Assembly (NCBI GenBank): GCA_011523425.1
Contig: WTGU01000120.1
Coordinates: 1 to 64,000, forward strand
Direction: 5' to 3'
DNA: 64,000 nt
Origin: Alphaproteobacteria bacterium
GTDB lineage: Bacteria; Pseudomonadota; Alphaproteobacteria; UBA828
Made by a program: the position numbers and the translations under genes. Below are positions 26,552 to 34,877 of this stretch, one piece after another. The notes beneath the pieces were generated by a model. It was not told the origin of the DNA. It worked only from the letters and a program-made list of their open reading frames with translations, and made no database searches. The stretch's first letter is position 1, and every line of letters starts with the position of its first letter.

Positions 26552-28882
26552 GTGGAGAGAGCGTCGGTCGGGGCGGGGCGCGCGCCGCGCGGCGTACGAC
26601 TGCCGGGTCTGCCCGCCCTGCCGCCGGGCGTGGAGCGCTACGTCGTGCCGGGACGGAGCGCGCGGGCCATCCGGATCGCCGGCGGCGACGTCATCCGCCT
26701 GGTCGACCGGGAGGGCGGGCAGGCCTGCGAGCTGGTTTGCTTGGCGGACGACGGCCGCCATGCCGCCGGCCTGCTGGGCGAGCGTGCCCGCGGTGCGGCC
26801 GCCGGCCTCGTGCGTCTGGTCGCGGACGGTGCCGTGCGCGTGGACCTGGACCTCGCCGGCGTCGCCTCGCTCGATCTCTTCGGGCCGGAGAGCCGAGCCG
26901 GCGAGGCGGAGTCATACACCGCCACGGGCCCCGGCACGGTGATCGTCGCCGCATCCGGCGGGCCGATGGCCGTGGACGCGCAGAATCCGCCGACTCCCGT
27001 CGAGGTCTTCGTCGAGCGGGCCGCCGGCGCGCCTCCGCCCTGCGAGCCAGTTCTGCCCGAGCCGCTGGCGGAGGCGCGGCTCGACCAGCGGATCGAGCGT
27101 TGCACGGCGGCCAGCTACGAGGTGCGCGCCGGCGAGTGGATCCAGATCATCGACGTCGAGGGGCGCCAGTGCTCCGATTTCCAGGCCTTTCACCGCGCGC
27201 GGCTTGATGCGGGCGTCGAGCGCTGCCTCGACGTGACCACGACGCGCACGCTGATGGGCCTCGGCTATCCCCATCCGGGGCAGCGGGCCAACTATCTGGA
27301 CCAGGACTTCGAGGCCCTGGTCGAGGTGGTGCAGGACACCTGCATGCGTCACGACGCCTTCGGCCTCGCCTGCACCGCCAGGTACTACGAGGACCAGGGC
27401 TATCCCGGTCACGCCAACTGCTCGGACAATTTCAACGCTGCCCTTGAGCCTTACCCGATTCAGCCCCGGCGGGGCTGGATGGCGATGAACTTCTTCTACA
27501 ACACCGAGGTCGACGGCCAGAACCTGTTCGTTCTCGACGAGCCGTGGTCGCGCCCCGGCGACTACGTGCTGCTGCGGGCGCTGACCGATCTGGTGTGCGT
27601 CTCGTCCGCCTGCCCGGACGACATCGACGCCGCGAACGGCTGGAACCCCACCGACATGCACGTGCGCGTCTATCCGGCGACGGCCTCGTTCACGCGCGCC
27701 ATCGGCTACCGCAAACAACCGGACGCGGACGCGACCATGACCAAGGAATCCGGCTTCCACGCCCGAACAAGCGGCTGCACGCGCGACTTCGTCGAGTACA
27801 ACGGCTACTGGCTACCCAACAGCTACACCGGCGCGGGCCCCATCGCCGAGTACTGGGCCTGTCGCGAGCGCGTTGCCGCCATCGACCTCTCGCCGCTGCG
27901 GAAGTTCGAGGTGTTGGGTCCAGGGGCGGAGGCTTTGCTGCAGCATTGCCTGACCCGCAACGTGCGCAAGCTCGCGGTGGGGCAGGTCGTCTACACGGCC
28001 ATGTGCTACGACACCGGAACGATGCTCGATGACGGAACCCTGTTCCGTCTGGGCCGCGACAATTTTCGATGGATCGGCGGCTGCGATCAGGGCGGCGACT
28101 GGCTGCGCGAGCAGGCGCGCGCGCTCGACCTCGACGTGTGGGTGCGCTCCTCCACCGACCAGCTCCACAATCTCTCCGTGCAGGGCCCGCTGAGCCGGCA
28201 GGTCATGAGCGGGATCGTCTGGACGCCGCCGGCGCAGGCGACCGTGGAGGAGCTTGGCTGGTTCCGCTTCACCATCGGGCGGCTGGGCGGCTCCGGCGGG
28301 GTGCCGGTGTTGGTCTCGCGTACCGGCTACACCGGCGAGCTCGGCTACGAGGTCTTCTGCCACCCGAACGATTGCGGGGCGGTGTGGGATGCCGTGCAGG
28401 CAGCCGGCGAGCCGCATGGTCTCAGCCCGCTCGGCCTCGAGGCCCTCGACATCCTGCGGATCGAGGCTGGCCTGGTCTTCCCCGGCTTCGAGTTCGACGA
28501 TCAGACCGACCCCTTCGAGGCCGGCATCGGCTTCACCGTGCCGCTCAAGTCGAAGGAGGAGGATTTCATCGGTAAGGAGGCGCTGGTGAGGCGCAAGACC
28601 AGTCCCCAGCGGGTTCTGACGGGCCTCGAGCTGGCCGGCGACGAGGTGGCGGGCCATGGCGAGAGTGTCTTCGTCGGCCGCCACCGTGTGGGTACCGTCA
28701 CCTCCGGCACCCGCTCGCCGATGACGGGCAGGTCCATCGCCCTCTGCCGCATGGCGGTGGAGCATGCGGACCTTGGCACCGCCGTCGAGGTCGGCCGCAT
28801 CGACGGCCAGCAGAAGCGGCTCGAAGCGACGATCGTCCCGGTTCCCTTCTACGATCCCGAGAAGTCACGGGTCCGGATGTAG
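26552..28882 (+). CDS. tdm: TMAO demethylase (DUF1989 + GcvT-like fusion)
   Basis: A 776-residue two-part enzyme resembling Tdm, which splits TMAO into dimethylamine and formaldehyde, the latter caught by tetrahydrofolate. Residues about 190-390 are a DUF1989 domain with candidate metal ligands Cys207, Cys264, His267, Cys274 and Cys290 (GRQCSDF, TCMRHDAFGLAC, HANCSDNF). Residues about 410-770 are a GcvT-type folate domain (AAIDLSPLRKFEVLG, TRTGYTGELGYEVF style blocks). The N-terminal 185 residues look like a degenerate copy of the DUF1989 half (GGDVIRLVDREGGQACEL against GEWIQIIDVEGRQCSDF). GTG start with AAGGAGG four bases upstream. It ends the probable tmoXWV operon. Confidence 0.85.
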   Translation: MERASVGAGRAPRGVRLPGLPALPPGVERYVVPGRSARAIRIAGGDVIRLVDREGGQACELVCLADDGRHAAGLLGERARGAAAGLVRLVADGAVRVDLDLAGVASLDLFGPESRAGEAESYTATGPGTVIVAASGGPMAVDAQNPPTPVEVFVERAAGAPPPCEPVLPEPLAEARLDQRIERCTAASYEVRAGEWIQIIDVEGRQCSDFQAFHRARLDAGVERCLDVTTTRTLMGLGYPHPGQRANYLDQDFEALVEVVQDTCMRHDAFGLACTARYYEDQGYPGHANCSDNFNAALEPYPIQPRRGWMAMNFFYNTEVDGQNLFVLDEPWSRPGDYVLLRALTDLVCVSSACPDDIDAANGWNPTDMHVRVYPATASFTRAIGYRKQPDADATMTKESGFHARTSGCTRDFVEYNGYWLPNSYTGAGPIAEYWACRERVAAIDLSPLRKFEVLGPGAEALLQHCLTRNVRKLAVGQVVYTAMCYDTGTMLDDGTLFRLGRDNFRWIGGCDQGGDWLREQARALDLDVWVRSSTDQLHNLSVQGPLSRQVMSGIVWTPPAQATVEELGWFRFTIGRLGGSGGVPVLVSRTGYTGELGYEVFCHPNDCGAVWDAVQAAGEPHGLSPLGLEALDILRIEAGLVFPGFEFDDQTDPFEAGIGFTVPLKSKEEDFIGKEALVRRKTSPQRVLTGLELAGDEVAGHGESVFVGRHRVGTVTSGTRSPMTGRSIALCRMAVEHADLGTAVEVGRIDGQQKRLEATIVPVPFYDPEKSRVRM

Positions 28883-29079
28883 TCGCCCGGCCGGACTCCC
28901 GAAGGCGAGGGCCGACCGATATCCGCGCGCCGGGAGGCGCGACGCGTTGCCATTTGCGAACCGTCTTCCGGCCGGGCAGAATCGGACGTGAACGGCACAC
29001 TCGGCTCTCGGTCGAGCGGCCAGGGGCTCGGCCCGTGCCAGGGTGTGGTGCGGGCGCGCTAAGAGGGAGGACGACGACC

Positions 29080-30444
29080 ATGATCATCAAACGCCGCGGA
29101 ACACGGAGAGAGGAGGGTGCGCGCAAGCGCTTCCTCGCAAGCCGTCGCAGCTTCATGAAGGCTGCGGGCCTCGGGGGTATCGGCGCCGCCGCCATGTCGA
29201 GCGGTCTGCTCGCCGACATCAACGACGGCGCGCGCGCCGAGGGCGAGCCGATCCCGGTCGGCGGCTGCGTGCCGCTCACCGGCTGGGCTGCCGCTGACGG
29301 CCTCTCGTTCAAGAGCGGTCTGGAGCTCGCCTGCGAGGAGATCAACGCCATGGGCGGCATCCTCGGCCGGCCGCTGTCACCCGTCTTCGAGGACAGCAAG
29401 GAACAGGGCGCCGACAACATCATCCCGGCGATGCAGCGCCTGCTCGACCGCCACGAGGTCCACGCGATCATCAACGGCTACAACACCGGCGCGGTCACGG
29501 CGGAGTACGACACCATTGCCGACGCCGGCGTACCCTACATCCACCACAACACCGATATCGTGCACCACGAGACCGTGGGCAACGATCCGGAGACCTATTA
29601 CAGCATCTTCATGGCCGACCCCGCCGAGTACTGGTACGGCGAGGGCTTCATGAAGTTCATCAGCGACCTCAAGGACTCCGGCAAGTGGGAGGCGCCGAAC
29701 AACAAGGTCGCCATCGTCACCGGCTCGCAGAACTACAGCGTCGTCATCGCCAACGCGATGCGCGATTCGGCCTCCAAGTACGGCTGGGACATCAGCCTCT
29801 ACGAGACCGTGGTGGTGCCGATCTCCGAATGGGGGCCGACGCTGCAAAAGATCCGCAACGACCCGCCGGCAGCCATCGCGATCACCCACTGGGTGCCGCA
29901 GGATCTCGCGCAATTCATGATCCAGTTCGTGCCCAATCCCACCAACAGCCTGGTCTACATGCAGTATGGCCCGCTGCTCGCGGCCTTCCGCGAGATCGGC
30001 AAGGAGGCGACCAACGGGGTGCTCTTCGCCACCGTGGTCGGCGCGCTGCAGGATGACCTCGGCCAGGCGTACTTCCAGCGCTTCAACTCGGCGTTCGGCG
30101 AGAGCGCGAGCCCGCTCACCGGCTCGCAGCCCTACGATTCGTGCCACTACTGGGCGATCGCGTCGGCACTCGCCGGCGGCACGGGCGGCCCCGGCGAGTT
30201 CGAGCAGAACGAGAAGGTCTGCGAACGCATCCGCCGCATGATCTACCGCGGCGTGCAGGGGGCGACGGCGTGGGTGCTGCCCTACCAGGCGGCCCGCACC
30301 TATCCCACCGAGACCCCGGACCCCTCGCTCGGCATGCCCCACCAGTTCCTCCAGGTGCACGACCATATGGAGCAGGGCAAGCTGATCGCGCCGTCACCCT
30401 ACGAGACGGCAGCCTTCCAGGTGCCGCCGTGGATTAGCGCGTAA
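29080..30444 (+). CDS. Branched-chain/amide-type ABC substrate-binding protein (Tat-exported)
   Basis: A 454-residue periplasmic binding protein of the LivJ/amide-urea class (type I fold). The twin-arginine signal SRRSFMKAAGL precedes a short hydrophobic stretch. Features include GGCVPLTGWAAADGLSFK, EINAMGGILGRP, and VYMQYGPLLAAFREIG. GAGGGAGG lies nine bases upstream of the ATG at 29080. It is the first gene of a five-gene importer (two ATPases and two permeases follow). Relatives bind branched-chain amino acids, short amides or urea; this sequence does not settle which. Its place directly after tdm may be chance or may indicate a related nitrogen compound. Confidence 0.87.
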   Translation: MIIKRRGTRREEGARKRFLASRRSFMKAAGLGGIGAAAMSSGLLADINDGARAEGEPIPVGGCVPLTGWAAADGLSFKSGLELACEEINAMGGILGRPLSPVFEDSKEQGADNIIPAMQRLLDRHEVHAIINGYNTGAVTAEYDTIADAGVPYIHHNTDIVHHETVGNDPETYYSIFMADPAEYWYGEGFMKFISDLKDSGKWEAPNNKVAIVTGSQNYSVVIANAMRDSASKYGWDISLYETVVVPISEWGPTLQKIRNDPPAAIAITHWVPQDLAQFMIQFVPNPTNSLVYMQYGPLLAAFREIGKEATNGVLFATVVGALQDDLGQAYFQRFNSAFGESASPLTGSQPYDSCHYWAIASALAGGTGGPGEFEQNEKVCERIRRMIYRGVQGATAWVLPYQAARTYPTETPDPSLGMPHQFLQVHDHMEQGKLIAPSPYETAAFQVPPWISA

Positions 30445-30452
30445 CACCCGTC

Positions 30453-31253
30453 ATGGAGCGGACGGCAACGGAGCCGCTGCTCTCGTGCCAGGGCGTCGAC
30501 AAGTATTTCGGCGCCCTGGCCGCCGTTCGCGACATGACCTTCGATGTCTTTCAGGGCGAGGCGTTGGGCATCGGCGGCCCCAACGGCGCCGGCAAGACGA
30601 CCCTCTTCGACGTCATTTCCGGCCTCAACCCCGCGACCGCCGGCACCATCACGTTCGACGGCAAGACCATCACGCGGGCGACGCCCGACCGCACCTGCCA
30701 ACTCGGCATGGCGCGCACCTTCCAGTTCAACGCCGGCTTTGACACGCTCACGGCGCGTGAGAACACCCTGATCGCGGCCTATTTCGGCCGCCATAACCGG
30801 ATGATTCCCGGCATGAAGTTCGACCGGGAAACCCAGCGGCTGGCCGACGAGGCGATGGCGTTCGTCGGCATGGACGAGGTCGCGCACGAGACCGTGCGGA
30901 CGCTCCCGGTCTATCACCGCAAGCTCCTGATGGTGGCCGGCGCGCTCGCGACCCAGCCGAAGATGCTGCTAATGGACGAGCCGGTCGGCGGCCTCAATCC
31001 GCAGGAGATCGACGAGGTGATGGCGCTCGTCCAGCGGCTAAAGGAGTGCGGCCTCACCATCATGCTCATCGAGCACGTGATGCGCTTCCTGGTGCGCCTC
31101 TCGGACCGGGTGCTGATCATGCATCACGGCGAGAAGATCTTCGAGGGATCGGCGTCCGGCCTCGTCCACGACAAGACGGTGGTCGACGTCTATCTCGGGG
31201 AGGGCTCGTCGCGCCGCCTCCAGCACATTCTTGAGGACCAGCCCGCACCATGA
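30453..31253 (+). CDS. ABC transporter ATP-binding protein, LivG-like
   Basis: A 266-residue ATPase of a branched-chain-amino-acid-type importer. Walker A GPNGAGKTT (residues 42-50), a LivG-style MARTFQFNAGFDTLTAREN block and Walker B MLLMDEPVGGLNPQE are visible. The signature region VYHRKLLMVAGALAT departs from the usual LSGGQ; this degenerate form occurs in some LivG members but is worth noting. Its stop overlaps the start of the LivF-like gene by four bases, indicating coupled translation of the two ATPases. Confidence 0.92.
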   Translation: MERTATEPLLSCQGVDKYFGALAAVRDMTFDVFQGEALGIGGPNGAGKTTLFDVISGLNPATAGTITFDGKTITRATPDRTCQLGMARTFQFNAGFDTLTARENTLIAAYFGRHNRMIPGMKFDRETQRLADEAMAFVGMDEVAHETVRTLPVYHRKLLMVAGALATQPKMLLMDEPVGGLNPQEIDEVMALVQRLKECGLTIMLIEHVMRFLVRLSDRVLIMHHGEKIFEGSASGLVHDKTVVDVYLGEGSSRRLQHILEDQPAP

Positions 31254-31966
31254 GCACGCCGCTGCTGGAGGTAGACTCCCTCGATGCCGGCTATCACGGC
31301 CAGCGCGTGCTGCGGGACGTCTCGTTCGCCGTGCCGGAGGGCGGCCTCATCACCATCATCGGGCCGAACGGGCACGGCAAGACGACGCTGCTGCGCGCCG
31401 TTTCCGGTCTGATCCAGCCCATGGCCGGCGAGATCCGGTTCGACGGCCGCGGGCTCGGCCGGGCGCGGGTGGACCAGATCGTCGCCCTCGGCATCGTCCA
31501 CATTCCGCAGGGCGACATGATCTTCTCGGAGATGACGGTGCGCGACAATCTGCTCATGGGCGCCTACCTGCCGGGGCCCTACCGCCAGATGGAAGCGAGT
31601 CTCAAGGAGGTCTACGCGCTGCTCCCGAGGCTCCAGGAGCGCGAGAGCCAGGTCGCGTCCACGCTCTCGGGCGGCGAGCGGCGGATGCTCGCGATCGGGC
31701 GCGGGATGATGACCGGCGGCCGCATCCTGCTGATCGACGAGCCCTCGCTGGGGCTCGCCCCTATCGCGATCGACACCATCTACGGCCTCATCCGGGCGCT
31801 CAAGGAGGCGGGCCGCACGATCCTGCTGGTGGAAGAGAACGCGAGCCGCGTCCACGATCTCGCAGACCGCATCTATCTGCTCGACCACGGCGAGTTCGTC
31901 TGGCAGGGCACCGCGAGCGAGCTCGACCTCCACGAGGAGATCGTCGAGACCTACCTCGGCGGCTGA
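31250..31966 (+). CDS. ABC transporter ATP-binding protein, LivF-like
   Basis: A 238-residue ATPase, partner of the LivG-like subunit. Walker A is GPNGHGKTT (residues 38-46), the signature is LSGGERRMLAIGRGMM, Walker B is ILLIDEPSLGLAP, and the chain ends with the LivF-type EIVETYLGG. The start overlaps the upstream gene by four bases (ATGA). The two ATPases would form a heterodimer under the two permeases that follow. Confidence 0.94.
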   Translation: MSTPLLEVDSLDAGYHGQRVLRDVSFAVPEGGLITIIGPNGHGKTTLLRAVSGLIQPMAGEIRFDGRGLGRARVDQIVALGIVHIPQGDMIFSEMTVRDNLLMGAYLPGPYRQMEASLKEVYALLPRLQERESQVASTLSGGERRMLAIGRGMMTGGRILLIDEPSLGLAPIAIDTIYGLIRALKEAGRTILLVEENASRVHDLADRIYLLDHGEFVWQGTASELDLHEEIVETYLGG

Positions 31967-31975
31967 GACGGCGCA

Positions 31976-32854
31976 GTGGAAACCTTCGTCCAGATTCTCG
32001 TCAGCGGCCTCACGCTCGGCGCCATGTATGCCGCGAGCACGATTGGCCTCTCCCTCGTCTGGGGCGCGATGGGCGTGCTCAACATGGCGCACGGCGCGCT
32101 GCTCACCATCGGCGGCTATGCGTCCTACTCGGCCGTGATCCAGCTCGGCCTGCCGTGGTACCTCGGCCTGCCGGCGGCGATGGTCGTGAGCTTCGTGGTG
32201 GGCCTCGCCATCTACCACATCATCTTCCGCTTCATGTACCGTCACCCGGCGTTCGAGACCAACGTCATCATCGCCACCGTCGGGCTGGCCATCTTCCTCG
32301 AGCAGGTGACGCTGCTCATCTACGGCGCCTATCCGTTTCCGCAGCCCTTCGCCATCGAGGAGGGTTTTTATGTTTCCAGCGTCTTCGTTCGCTTCCAGAA
32401 CGTGCTGATCCTGGTGCTGGCGGTCGTGACCATGCTGCTGGTCGCGCTGCTGCTCTCGCGCACGCGGGTGGGCCGGGCGATCCGCGCGACCGCGTTGAAT
32501 CGCGAGGCGGCGCAGCTCATGGGGGTCAACGTCGGGCGTGTCTTCGCCCAGGTGATGGGGATTGCCGGCATCGTGGCCGCGATCTCCGGGGTCATGCTGA
32601 GCTCGATCACCACGCTCGCGCCGACCATGGGCTACGACCCCATGCTCAAGGCGTTCATCATCTGCGTGATCGCGGGCCTGGGCAACGTGCCGGGCGCGCT
32701 CATCGCGGCCTTCGTCCTCGGCCTCTTCGAGGCGGTGGTCCAGTTCGTGCTCGGCGTCCGCTTCGGTTTCCCGGCGCTGCTGCTGCTGGTCATCGCCGCC
32801 CTCATCTGGCGCCCCTACGGCGTCTTCGGGCGGCGTGTGGTGCGGCGCGTCTGA
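31976..32854 (+). CDS. ABC transporter permease, LivH-like
   Basis: A 292-residue inner-membrane permease with about eight hydrophobic stretches. LivH-type blocks are ILVSGLTLGAMYAASTIGLS, VLNMAHGALLTIGGYASY, and AAQLMGVNVGRVFAQVMGIA, which is the ATPase-docking loop. It uses a GTG start nine bases after the LivF-like stop. Its last base is shared with the first base of the next gene (TGATG), so it is coupled to the LivM-like permease. Confidence 0.93.
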   Translation: METFVQILVSGLTLGAMYAASTIGLSLVWGAMGVLNMAHGALLTIGGYASYSAVIQLGLPWYLGLPAAMVVSFVVGLAIYHIIFRFMYRHPAFETNVIIATVGLAIFLEQVTLLIYGAYPFPQPFAIEEGFYVSSVFVRFQNVLILVLAVVTMLLVALLLSRTRVGRAIRATALNREAAQLMGVNVGRVFAQVMGIAGIVAAISGVMLSSITTLAPTMGYDPMLKAFIICVIAGLGNVPGALIAAFVLGLFEAVVQFVLGVRFGFPALLLLVIAALIWRPYGVFGRRVVRRV

Positions 32855-33918
32855 TGTTCGAGACAGGCCCCAACTGGCGGCGGGATGTCGCCATCGGCGC
32901 GATCCTGATCGCGGTGATGATCGCCATCCCCTTTCTCGGACCCTCGCGCTACTTCATTGGGCAGCTCACGCTCTTCTTCCTCTGGGCGACGGTCGTCTCG
33001 CAGTGGAACCTGGTGTTCGGCGTTGGCGGCATCTTCTCGCTCGCCCAGATGGCGATCTTCGCCTTCGGCGGCTTCGCCACCGGCATGATGGGGCTCTACC
33101 TCGGCATCTCGCTCTGGATCGCGCTGCCGCTCGCCGGTATCGGCTCGATCCTCTTCAGCCTGCTGATCGGCCTCGCCTGCCTGAGGCTGCGCGGGCCCTA
33201 CGTGGCGCTCCTCACGCTCGCCATCGCTCAGGTGATGTACCTGCTCATCATCACCGATACCGCGTGCTTCTACATGGAGGGCGTGACCTGCCGGAACTTC
33301 ACCGGCGGCACGCGGGGCCTCGCCAAGTTCGGCGACTTCGGCTTCCGCGAGATGCTCGGCCGGCGCGAGTATCTGAAGGGCGACTACTACCTCTCGCTCT
33401 TCGTGCTGACGCTGGCGGTGGTCTTCTCGTTCGCCATCATCCGCAGCCCGCTCGGCTTCGCCTTTCGCGCGCTCCGCGACAATCCGGAGTACGGCATCTC
33501 GCGCGGCCTCAACCGCTTCAAGTACCAGCTCCTCGTGTTCGCCATGTCAGCCTTCTTCACCGGGCTCGCGGGTGGCGTCTTCGCCGGGCACTTCCGGGTC
33601 ATCGGCGCCAACGTCCTGCACCTGCCGCTGCTGCTCTTCCTGATCTCGATGATGGTGGTCGGCGGGCTGGGGCGCGCCTGGGGGCCGATCCTCGGCGCTG
33701 CCCTGGTGATGCTGGCGGACGAGGGGATGAAGGATTTCGTCGAGATCAGGAACATGGGCTACGGCGCACTGATCGTGGCCATCGTCGTGCTCCTGCCTCA
33801 GGGCGCCGCCGGCGGGCTGGAGCAGATCTGGGACTGGGGGCACCGGCAACTGCTCAGGCTGCGGGGAGGGCGCGACCCGGCTGCGACGGGCAGAGCCGAA
33901 GTGAGGCAGCGCAAGTGA
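32854..33918 (+). CDS. ABC transporter permease, LivM-like
   Basis: A 354-residue permease, second membrane subunit of the importer. LivM-type blocks are WNLVFGVGGIFSLAQMAIFA, LRLRGPYVALLTLAIAQVMY and FRALRDNPEYGISRGLN. The start at 32854 overlaps the preceding stop by one base. A soluble loop with a CFYMEGVTCRNFTGG segment separates two hydrophobic halves. The hydrophilic C-terminus is short. It completes the five-gene importer that began at 29080. Confidence 0.93.
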   Translation: MFETGPNWRRDVAIGAILIAVMIAIPFLGPSRYFIGQLTLFFLWATVVSQWNLVFGVGGIFSLAQMAIFAFGGFATGMMGLYLGISLWIALPLAGIGSILFSLLIGLACLRLRGPYVALLTLAIAQVMYLLIITDTACFYMEGVTCRNFTGGTRGLAKFGDFGFREMLGRREYLKGDYYLSLFVLTLAVVFSFAIIRSPLGFAFRALRDNPEYGISRGLNRFKYQLLVFAMSAFFTGLAGGVFAGHFRVIGANVLHLPLLLFLISMMVVGGLGRAWGPILGAALVMLADEGMKDFVEIRNMGYGALIVAIVVLLPQGAAGGLEQIWDWGHRQLLRLRGGRDPAATGRAEVRQRK

Positions 33919-33968
33919 CGAAAGCCGTCGTTACCGCCCATACCACCTAAGCGATCGCGGAGCGCACC

Positions 33969-34865
33969 ATGGCAGACGTGCCCAACGAGCCCATCCTCTA
34001 TCTCGACGGCGAGTTCGTGCCCCTTCGCGAGGCCAGGATATCGGTGCTCGACCAGGGTTTTCTGCTCGGCGACGGGGTCTTCGACGTGGTCTCCGCTTGG
34101 AAGGGCTCGATCTTCAAGCTCGACCAGCATATCGAGCGCTTCTTCGATTCCCTGCGCGCGACCCGGCTCGAGACCGCCATGACCCGCGCCGACTGGCGCA
34201 CGGCCATCGTCGAGACTTGCCGGCGCAACGGACTCCGCGACGCCAGCATCCGCTTTATCGTGACCCGCGGCACGCCGAACGCCGTCGTCGCCGACCCGCG
34301 CGACTTCGAGCCCACCCGGATCGTCTGGGCCGCGCCCTACATCTTCCTCGCCGACGAGGCGACGCGGCAGAGCGGCATCCGCCTCCACATCACCCACTTG
34401 CGGGCGTTCTCTCCCGACACGCTCGATGCGCGCTACAAGTGCCTCGACCGGCTGCATTCGCAGATGGCGCGAATCGAGGCGCTGGAAGCCGGCTACGACG
34501 ATGTGATCTGGCTGGACCAAGCCGGCTACGCCTGCGAGGGACCGGCCTCCAACATCTTCGCGGTCAAGGACGGCGTGGTGCGCACGCCGGGGCGCAACGT
34601 GCTGCGCGGCATCACCCGGCAGACCTTCATCGAGCTCACCGGAGAGGCGGGTCTTCCGCTCGAAGAATGCGACCTCACGCCCTTCGACCTCTACGCCGCG
34701 GACGAGGTCTTCACCTGCAGCACGGCGGGCGGTGCGCTCTCGGTGCGCGAGATCGCCGGACGCAGAATGCCGCAGCCCTGCCCCGGGCCGGTCACCGAGC
34801 GGCTGGACGGGCTCTACTGGGCGCTCCGCGATTCCGGCACCCACGGCACGCCGGTGTTCGATTGA
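33969..34865 (+). CDS. Class IV aminotransferase (branched-chain/D-amino-acid type)
   Basis: A 298-residue PLP enzyme of fold type IV, which includes branched-chain aminotransferase, D-amino-acid aminotransferase and aminodeoxychorismate lyase. The PLP lysine is Lys157 (in DARYKCLDRLHSQ); SVLDQGFLLGDGVFD and the phosphate-binding CEGPASNIFAVKDG, NVLRGITRQ and FTCSTAGGALSV follow in order. The chain length suits a transaminase. It lies 50 bases after the importer genes on the same strand, so it may process the amino acid or amide that they bring in. The substrate is not determined. Confidence 0.88.
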   Translation: MADVPNEPILYLDGEFVPLREARISVLDQGFLLGDGVFDVVSAWKGSIFKLDQHIERFFDSLRATRLETAMTRADWRTAIVETCRRNGLRDASIRFIVTRGTPNAVVADPRDFEPTRIVWAAPYIFLADEATRQSGIRLHITHLRAFSPDTLDARYKCLDRLHSQMARIEALEAGYDDVIWLDQAGYACEGPASNIFAVKDGVVRTPGRNVLRGITRQTFIELTGEAGLPLEECDLTPFDLYAADEVFTCSTAGGALSVREIAGRRMPQPCPGPVTERLDGLYWALRDSGTHGTPVFD

Positions 34866-34877
34866 CGAGAAGCGTCC

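Noticed and set aside
31231-33918. A single 895-residue open frame across the LivF, LivH and LivM region
   Set aside because: Only its last 354 residues (from 32854) look like a protein. The earlier part is an out-of-frame shadow of the LivF- and LivH-like genes.
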